Source of the DNA: Ferrithrix thermotolerans DSM 19514
Lineage (GTDB): Bacteria > Actinomycetota > Acidimicrobiia > Acidimicrobiales > Ilumatobacteraceae
DNA length: 11,308 nucleotides
Direction of reading: 5' to 3'
NCBI GenBank assembly: GCA_945860575.1
Contig: CAMAQQ010000020.1
Coordinates: 1 to 11,308 of the forward strand
Under the pieces are notes generated by a model. That model saw only the letters and a program-made list of their open reading frames with translations, searched no databases and had not been told where the DNA came from. A program made the translations under genes and the position numbers. Shown in pieces: positions 6,123 to 11,308 of this stretch. The number at the start of each line of letters is the position of its first letter. Within the stretch, counting starts at the first letter, position 1.

Positions 6123-6905
6123 ATGGCATTTAGATCTCAAGCCAAGTCTGTCGACGGGCAAAACTCAATGTCACTTGTCGACCACCTAGCCGAACTGCGA
6201 ATGCGTCTTGTCCGTTCAATTTTGGCTGTTGCACTTGGTGCTGCTGGGGTGCTTGCGTTTTATGATCCAGTTTTGAGGTTCTTGACCAAGCCGTACCGCG
6301 ACCTTTGCGCAACTCGTCCCGACTTCAACTGCGACGGGTCATTGTTCGCCCTTGGTCCGCTGGATGGTTTGTCGGCGCGAATGAAAATCGCCGGCTACGG
6401 AGGTCTAATTTTGGCGCTTCCGGTTTTGCTTTGGCAAATCTGGAGATTCATCGTGCCTGCATTGAACAAGAAAGAAAAGCAGTACACGATCCCGTTCATA
6501 GCCTCCGCTGTTCTTTTATTCAGCCTCGGATGCTCGCTTGCGTATTGGACACTGTCAAGAGCGTTGCAATTTTTGATTTCATGGTCTGGCACCGAAGTAA
6601 ACCAAGCATTTCAAATAACCAAGTACATCAGCCTTGTCACTTTGATGATTTTGGCCTTCGGAGTGGGGTTTCTCTCTCCGCTACTGATTGTTTTTCTGCA
6701 GTTAGCCGGAGTTCTGACACCACGTACATTGTTAAAACAATGGCGTTATGCAATCGTCGTTATTTTCTTCGTGGCTGCTGTGATCACACCGAGTGGTGAC
6801 CCGATAACACTGTTGGCCCTCGGATTACCCCTGACGGTTTTGTATTTTGTCGCGATACTTGTCGGTTTCATGGTGATTCGCCGTCGGGGAGTGTCCTCCA
6901 ATTAG
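6123..6905 (+). CDS. tatC: TatC, twin-arginine translocase receptor subunit
   Basis: This polytopic inner-membrane receptor recognises the twin-arginine signal peptide together with TatB; 260 residues. The N-terminal block MSLVDHLAELRMRL (16-29) is the classic cytoplasmic TatC motif. Then come six membrane segments at roughly 32-50, 88-112, 121-143, 168-195, 207-222 and 228-252. The second segment contains GLILALPVLLWQIWRFIVPALNKKEK (about 94-119). It includes the conserved Glu (118) that corresponds to the signal-binding Glu103 of E. coli TatC. ITPSGDP (221-227) is the other family signature. Cys62 and Cys70 in the first outer loop could form a disulfide. It lies 3 bp after tatB, with a good ribosome binding site, and 12 bp before helY. 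Confidence 0.97.
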   Translation: MAFRSQAKSVDGQNSMSLVDHLAELRMRLVRSILAVALGAAGVLAFYDPVLRFLTKPYRDLCATRPDFNCDGSLFALGPLDGLSARMKIAGYGGLILALPVLLWQIWRFIVPALNKKEKQYTIPFIASAVLLFSLGCSLAYWTLSRALQFLISWSGTEVNQAFQITKYISLVTLMILAFGVGFLSPLLIVFLQLAGVLTPRTLLKQWRYAIVVIFFVAAVITPSGDPITLLALGLPLTVLYFVAILVGFMVIRRRGVSSN

Positions 6906-6917
6906 AAAAAGAATCTG

Positions 6918-9548
6918 ATGTCGCGTCCAAGCCGAGAGTCGATAATCGCGAGATACGACTTTGCCCTAGACAAATTTCAGATAGACGCAATTGATGCCTT
7001 AGATGCCGGCAGTTCGGTATTGGTCGCAGCCCCAACCGGTTCGGGTAAAACCTTGATCGCAGAATACGCGATTGATGTCGCGATTAAACAAAAACAGCGG
7101 GCCTTTTATACTGCACCGATCAAGGCACTATCGAATCAAAAATTCAACGATCTGGTGGCGCATTATGGAAAATCAGAAGTCGGATTGTTGACTGGCGACA
7201 ACAGCATCAACACGAACGCTCCGATATTGGTGATGACAACCGAAGTGTTGCGCAACATGATTTATGCAAGGTCTGAAGCATTGAATCGCCTCGGAGTCGT
7301 TGTACTTGACGAAGTTCACTTCTTGCAAGATGCTTATCGAGGCCCAGTGTGGGAGGAAGTAATCATTCATCTTGAGCCGACTGTGCAATTGGTTTGTTTA
7401 TCGGCAACCGTATCCAACGCCACAGAAGTAACCGAATGGTTGAGCACCGTTCGTGGTCGAACCGTTCCGATTGTCGAAGAGAAGCGTCCCGTTGAATTGA
7501 TAAATCACTTCGTCGTCGGGGATACTTCAACACACCAAGTTTCAATGTTCGACACGATTGTCAACGGACATGCAAACCCTGAAGTCACTCGTCTAGAGCA
7601 ACATGCAACCCAGTCGGCACAACGCGGTAATTTTCGATCGGGCCAAGGCTCTCAAAATCGCCAAGATCGGCGCAACAAACCCGCCGGCAAGCGCTCGAGG
7701 CTGTTCTCGCCGTCTCGAGTCGAGGTCGCTGAATTACTGGAGCAGCAAGATTTGTTGCCGGCGATAATTTTTATTTTCAGTCGTAACCAATGTGACGAGG
7801 CAGCCGAATCTTGTGTACGCGCAGGAATTCGATTGACCACACCCGAACAGCGAACTGAAATCTCTGAAATCATTGATCTGCGTGTAACTAACTTTTCTGA
7901 TGATGACCTCGCTGCTTTGAGTTTTTCGAAGTTTGCCAATCAACTTGAGTCGGGTATCGGTGCCCATCATGCTGGTCTGATACCCGCTTTCAAAGAAATC
8001 GTTGAAGAGTGTTTCATTCGTGGGCTGGTGCGTTTAGTTTTTGCAACCGAAACATTGGCCGTCGGATTGAACATGCCGGCCAGAGCCGTGGTAATTGACA
8101 AACTGACAAAATTTACTGGTGAACACCATCAACCGCTCAAGGCGTCAGAATATACGCAACTCACGGGACGCGCGGGTAGACGCGGCATTGACACCGTTGG
8201 ACATGCTTTGGTGTTGTACAACCAGTTCGTTTCTTTTGAACAAGTTGCGGCACTGGCGTTGAGTCGATCTTTCAAGTTGACATCGGCGTTTCGTCCCACC
8301 TACAACATGGCGGCCAATTTGATTCAAACGCATTCGCGCCAAGAGGCACATCACTTGCTGAATCTTTCGTTCGCCCAGTTTCAAAGTGGGCGAGATGTAG
8401 TTGAACTGCAGGCACGAATCACGCGACGAAGCAAAGAACGTGATCGACTTCGCGAGCAGGCCACGAGCCCATATGGCGATATCGACGAATACCGCAACGC
8501 TTTCGAAGTTCGTCCTGATGCAAGACAAATTATTGACGCGGTTGACTCGCTCAAACCTGGAGATCTGATTCTTGTGCCGAAGGCTGGTCGTGAAACTAAA
8601 GCTGCAGTTATTGCCACTGCTCAACGTGTTAACGGCACAAAGTTGACTCTAATTGCAGCGACTAAAGCCGTGCTGCAGTTGCAAGCAGGTGATTTTGACG
8701 TTCCGCCAATAAAGCAAGGTCACATTGTTTTACCAGAGTCATATGCGTTCACAAGTCCCAAATTCATAAAAGAAGTCGCGTTGCGTGTTATGCGTACGAA
8801 ACCAAACAAGGGCAATGCGAAGCCGACTGCTGCAAAAAACTTCAACGATTTATCGCACGCGGTTTCACAAGATCCAGAATTGCGCAGGCGCCTGATCGCT
8901 GCAAAATCAGCCGACCGAATCGACAACGAACTTGCGAGCATGGAAGCGCGAATCGATAAATCCGTACAATCGGTAAGTGCAAAATTTGATGATTTAGTGC
9001 AGTTGATGCAACGACGCGGGTATGTGTCGGCATGGCACCTCACCGATCAAGGGCGCACCCTTGCGAGAATCTTTCACGAGTTGGATCTAGTGGTGGCTGA
9101 AGCGCTCACTGTCGGCTTATTCGACGATTTAAGTGCGGCAGAGTTGGCATCTTTGCTGAGCACATTTGTCTACGAATTCAGACGGGCAGAAGATCCACCA
9201 CGCGCGATTATTCCCACGACATTGGCCTCTAAATGGAAATCTCTTCAGGCACTGAGTAACAAGATCCGTCACGACGAAGAATCATCAGGACTCACACCCA
9301 GCCGATCTCTGGACGCAGGGTTGATGGATGTAACTTTTGCCTGGGCGAGTGGTGACGAACTAATCGACATTCTGAACGAAGACCTCACCGCTGGAGACTT
9401 CGTACGCACGATGAAACAACTAATTGATCTTCTCAGACAAATTTCGCTCGTTGCGTTGGTGCAAGAGACTCGAGATTCGGCACTTGCCGCTTCACAGGCG
9501 CTTCTTCGTGGGGTAGTCGCTGCTTCTCAGGGTTCTGTGTTGCAATGA
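6918..9548 (+). CDS. helY: HelY-type superfamily 2 (Ski2/Mtr4-like) RNA/DNA helicase
   Basis: This ATP-dependent helicase of 876 residues is close to the roughly 906 of M. tuberculosis HelY and sits after tatC as it does there. RecA domain 1 has the Q-like FQIDAIDAL, Walker A APTGSGKT (38-45), TAPIKALSNQK (65-75), TGDN (92-95), DEVH (131-134) and SAT (162-164). RecA domain 2 has FIFSRNQCD (285-293), HHAGLIPAFKE (350-360), FATETLAVGLNMPAR and motif VI QLTGRAGRRG (414-423). A low-complexity Gln/Arg/Gly/Ser linker (about 226-265) separates the two. After a winged-helix/arch-like middle region, a DSHCT domain (about 715 to the end; AEALTVGLFDDLSAAELASLLSTFVYE) closes the protein, as in Ski2/Mtr4. 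The cellular role of bacterial HelY is poorly defined; RNA processing is the usual guess. TGA overlaps the next ATG (ATGA). Confidence 0.95.
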   Translation: MSRPSRESIIARYDFALDKFQIDAIDALDAGSSVLVAAPTGSGKTLIAEYAIDVAIKQKQRAFYTAPIKALSNQKFNDLVAHYGKSEVGLLTGDNSINTNAPILVMTTEVLRNMIYARSEALNRLGVVVLDEVHFLQDAYRGPVWEEVIIHLEPTVQLVCLSATVSNATEVTEWLSTVRGRTVPIVEEKRPVELINHFVVGDTSTHQVSMFDTIVNGHANPEVTRLEQHATQSAQRGNFRSGQGSQNRQDRRNKPAGKRSRLFSPSRVEVAELLEQQDLLPAIIFIFSRNQCDEAAESCVRAGIRLTTPEQRTEISEIIDLRVTNFSDDDLAALSFSKFANQLESGIGAHHAGLIPAFKEIVEECFIRGLVRLVFATETLAVGLNMPARAVVIDKLTKFTGEHHQPLKASEYTQLTGRAGRRGIDTVGHALVLYNQFVSFEQVAALALSRSFKLTSAFRPTYNMAANLIQTHSRQEAHHLLNLSFAQFQSGRDVVELQARITRRSKERDRLREQATSPYGDIDEYRNAFEVRPDARQIIDAVDSLKPGDLILVPKAGRETKAAVIATAQRVNGTKLTLIAATKAVLQLQAGDFDVPPIKQGHIVLPESYAFTSPKFIKEVALRVMRTKPNKGNAKPTAAKNFNDLSHAVSQDPELRRRLIAAKSADRIDNELASMEARIDKSVQSVSAKFDDLVQLMQRRGYVSAWHLTDQGRTLARIFHELDLVVAEALTVGLFDDLSAAELASLLSTFVYEFRRAEDPPRAIIPTTLASKWKSLQALSNKIRHDEESSGLTPSRSLDAGLMDVTFAWASGDELIDILNEDLTAGDFVRTMKQLIDLLRQISLVALVQETRDSALAASQALLRGVVAASQGSVLQ

Positions 9549-10171
9549 CCATTCGCAAAAATGAGAACTGGGGATCAACTGTTGCTCGCCCAGAGAATCT
9601 TGTGATCTGCAAGAGCGACGCAGATGCATCCCAACTTGTCACCGAATGTCGTGTTCAAAAACGGGCTTTTCCCGCGATTGCAATTTCAAAATCGAATTTA
9701 GCAAGGACCCTCGGCTCAAGTGGTGCCAACACCAATGCCCCGACAATGCATGCAACACCATTTGACTTGATTGAAATTGTCTTCATAGATAGCTTGAACA
9801 AAGAGCAAACAGTCTTGGCATTGGGTTATGGTCTGTTGCGAAAATCTTGGTGGCGTGGTGAAATCATGGCGACGATGAACACCAGTTTTATCGGCGATTG
9901 GGATTGCGCACCGCGATCTCATCCCAATGATGGAAAGTTCGATCTCATGACCGTGAATGCTGAAATGAATCTCACGCAGAGATTGATCGCCTCACGCCGA
10001 CTCAGACTTGCCACGCACTTGCCACATCCACAAATATCGGTCAAGCAACTCACAAGTTTTGATGCTGATTGTTTTAGTAAGCCCGATTTATATGTTGACG
10101 GTCATAGGTTTTCTGGCATAAAGCACTGCAAATTCAGGCTGGTTGCCGACGCTTTAACCCTTTATTGGTAG
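9545..10171 (+). CDS. Degenerate diacylglycerol-kinase-fold protein, probably non-catalytic
   Basis: A 208-residue protein I place in the DgkB/YegS lipid-kinase family with moderate confidence. The best match is CAPRSHPNDGKFDLMTV (121-137), the strand-turn-strand of the C-terminal beta domain (family pattern APxAxPxDGxLDV). It is followed by HLPHPQISV (158-166) and a late LYVDG (182-186), where kinases have a DGE-like motif. SNLARTLGSS (50-59) resembles the GTGNDLARTLG segment. However, the Gly-Thr-Gly-Asn-Asp residues are lost, and upstream SDADAS (24-29) stands where GGDGT should bind ATP. About 60 N-terminal residues and ~30 internal ones are missing compared with full-length kinases. It is therefore likely a catalytically dead relative. 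It overlaps helY by 4 bp (ATGA), so the two are co-translated and it may act with the helicase; that link is inference. Confidence 0.6.
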   Translation: MTIRKNENWGSTVARPENLVICKSDADASQLVTECRVQKRAFPAIAISKSNLARTLGSSGANTNAPTMHATPFDLIEIVFIDSLNKEQTVLALGYGLLRKSWWRGEIMATMNTSFIGDWDCAPRSHPNDGKFDLMTVNAEMNLTQRLIASRRLRLATHLPHPQISVKQLTSFDADCFSKPDLYVDGHRFSGIKHCKFRLVADALTLYW

Positions 10172-10175
10172 TCGT

Positions 10176-10187
10176 TATCATTTGCTT
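10176..10187 (+). promoter_or_regulatory. Predicted -10 of the M20 peptidase gene, leaderless
   Basis: TATCAT (10176-10181, five of six matches to TATAAT and identical to the GDPD -10) is followed by six bases and then ATG at 10188. TTTAAC at 10153-10158 lies 17 bp upstream and is a poor -35 (three of six). It lies in the 16-bp gap after the preceding stop, so the peptidase gene probably has its own transcript despite the close spacing. Confidence 0.55.
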
Positions 10188-11308
10188 ATGACCAAAATTG
10201 ATATCGCCAAGATTAAACAGCAAGTTTGTCTAGACATCGATAACCGTGCCGCTGACCTAATTTCAATCAGTCATGAAATCCACGCACACCCAGAGTTGAA
10301 TTTTGAAGAAAAATTCGCCCATGACACGCTTACGCAATATATTTCTGATTCAAAACTTAAAGTTGAGCGAAGTGCGTTTGAACTAGAGACGGCGTTTGAT
10401 GTTTCGGTGCGCGGGGGTAAGGGCCCAACTGTCGCTGTGCTTTGTGAATATGACGCTTTGCCAGGTATCGGACACGCCTGCGGACACAACATCATCGCTG
10501 CTGCTGGTCTGGGTGCCGGCGTCGCATTAAGCGCAGTAGCCGAGGTCTGTGGCGGAAATTTACGCTTGATGGGTACACCTGCCGAAGAGGGTGGTGGAGG
10601 CAAAGTTGAAATGGCCCGAAAAGGCGCGTTCAAAAATATCGACGCAGCGATGATGATTCATCCTTCTGATCGTGATCTGGCTCGAATGAATGCGATTGCG
10701 ATACAGCAACTTTTCGTGCGGTATCAAGGTTTGGCTGCGCACGCCGCGGTCTCTCCGAATAAAGGCAAGAACGCTCTTGACGCCGCCGTACTTGGTTATA
10801 TGAATGTCGCCGCGTTGCGTCAACACATTCGGCCAACCGAGCGTGTCCACGGAATTTTCACAAAATCAGGTGAAAAACCAAACATCGTTCCACGCGAAGC
10901 AGAAATGGATTGGTATGTACGCTCGGACACGATCGAATCGCTTCAACCGCTCAAGGCGCGAATTGCAAAATGTTTGGAGGCTGGAGCAATGGCCGCTGAT
11001 TGCACAATAAGTTTTGATTGGCAAAAAAATACGTACGCAGATTTAGTTGACAATCTTCCATTGCTCACGAGTTATGTGCAGAACTCTGCGCAACTTGGCC
11101 GCGAATTGACAACAGATTTTCTACCAGGCACAGGTGGAGGTTCTACAGATATGGGAAACCTCAGTTATCTCGTGCCATCTATTCATCCGATGTTGCAAGT
11201 CGCACCACATGGTGTGTCTTTACATAGTGCGCAGTTCGCAGAGTTCACTGCGAGTAAAGATGCCGATAAAGCAGTTCTTGATGGCGCGAAGATAATGGCA
11301 ATGACGGC
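10188..11308 (+). CDS. M20D-family peptidase/amidohydrolase, PM20D2/AbgB-like (3' end outside window)
   Basis: The frame is open from ATG 10188 to the right edge: 373 codons, no stop. It is a metal-dependent aminoacylase/peptidase of the M20D type. Visible are SHEIHAHPELNFEE (28-41), CEYDALPGIGHACGHN (86-101) with the metal-binding His96-Ala-Cys-Gly-His100, GTPAEEGGGG (129-138) with the catalytic Glu pair 133-134, and IHP (157-159). The dimerisation (lid) domain follows, with the QGLAAHAA motif. The last part has GTGGGSTDMGNLSYLVPSIHP and the HS.QF.E end motif. The wording EYDALPGIGHACGHN and the GGGGK segment resemble AbgB (p-aminobenzoyl-glutamate hydrolase subunit) and animal PM20D2 (a dipeptidase) more than typical IAA-amino-acid hydrolases. 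Substrate is unknown. It is cytoplasmic (no signal peptide). Only a few C-terminal residues are likely missing. Confidence 0.92.
   Translation, partial: MTKIDIAKIKQQVCLDIDNRAADLISISHEIHAHPELNFEEKFAHDTLTQYISDSKLKVERSAFELETAFDVSVRGGKGPTVAVLCEYDALPGIGHACGHNIIAAAGLGAGVALSAVAEVCGGNLRLMGTPAEEGGGGKVEMARKGAFKNIDAAMMIHPSDRDLARMNAIAIQQLFVRYQGLAAHAAVSPNKGKNALDAAVLGYMNVAALRQHIRPTERVHGIFTKSGEKPNIVPREAEMDWYVRSDTIESLQPLKARIAKCLEAGAMAADCTISFDWQKNTYADLVDNLPLLTSYVQNSAQLGRELTTDFLPGTGGGSTDMGNLSYLVPSIHPMLQVAPHGVSLHSAQFAEFTASKDADKAVLDGAKIMAMT

Noticed and set aside
8145..8624. 159-residue open frame on the minus strand inside helY
   Set aside because: It lies wholly within a well-supported helicase gene, has no recognisable motif or start signal, and its composition is that of an antisense frame.

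Overview
The window carries an actinobacterial pupylation and 20S proteasome locus followed by a twin-arginine translocation (Tat) and helicase block. A complete Pup / Dop / PrcB / PrcA / PafA set is seen in Actinobacteria and a few other bacteria such as some Nitrospirae. The near-colinear sequence matches to the mycobacterial proteins, and the onward order to tatC and helY, point to Actinobacteria. By eye the G+C is only about 47%, low for that phylum. That, together with Pup ending in GGE, makes me lean towards a low-GC lineage such as an aquatic Acidimicrobiia member. The lineage is inference; nothing here fixes the genus.

Layout, left to right. The 3' part of dop (1-936) ends in a hairpin terminator. 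Then come pup, prcB and prcA (1003-2673) as one operon, and pafA (2726-4084). lepB (signal peptidase I, 4118-4744) converges on a glycerophosphodiester phosphodiesterase-like gene on the minus strand (4752-5474). tatB, tatC, helY and a degenerate diacylglycerol-kinase-fold gene (5514-10171) form the next operon. The 5' part of an M20 peptidase/amidohydrolase (10188 to the right edge) closes the window. Coding density is very high: no gap exceeds about 70 bp, and there are no RNA genes, mobile elements or CRISPR arrays.

How the genes work together. PafA ligates Pup through its C-terminal Glu to substrate lysines, Dop removes it, and the PrcA/PrcB barrel degrades pupylated proteins delivered by the ATPase Mpa/ARC, which is not in the window and is probably upstream of dop. 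In Mycobacterium tuberculosis pafA is followed by pafB-pafC, tatA, tatC and helY. Here pafBC is absent from that position and lepB plus an inverted GDPD gene sit there instead, so the block now joins two export functions (LepB and Tat).

The strongest non-gene signal is a promoter/start grammar. All six genes that open a transcription unit (pup, pafA, lepB, the GDPD gene, tatB, the M20 gene) have a TANNNT -10-like hexamer whose last base lies exactly 6 nt before an ATG or GTG, and none has a convincing Shine-Dalgarno. This predicts leaderless mRNAs and moves two starts (GDPD to GTG 5474, tatB to ATG 5514). Other points of note are Pup-GGE, Ala instead of Gly before the catalytic Thr of PrcB, the degenerate lipid-kinase-like protein coupled to helY, a GDPD with an altered metal-ligand position, and a TatB with a long polyampholyte tail. 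I see no wholly new multi-gene system.
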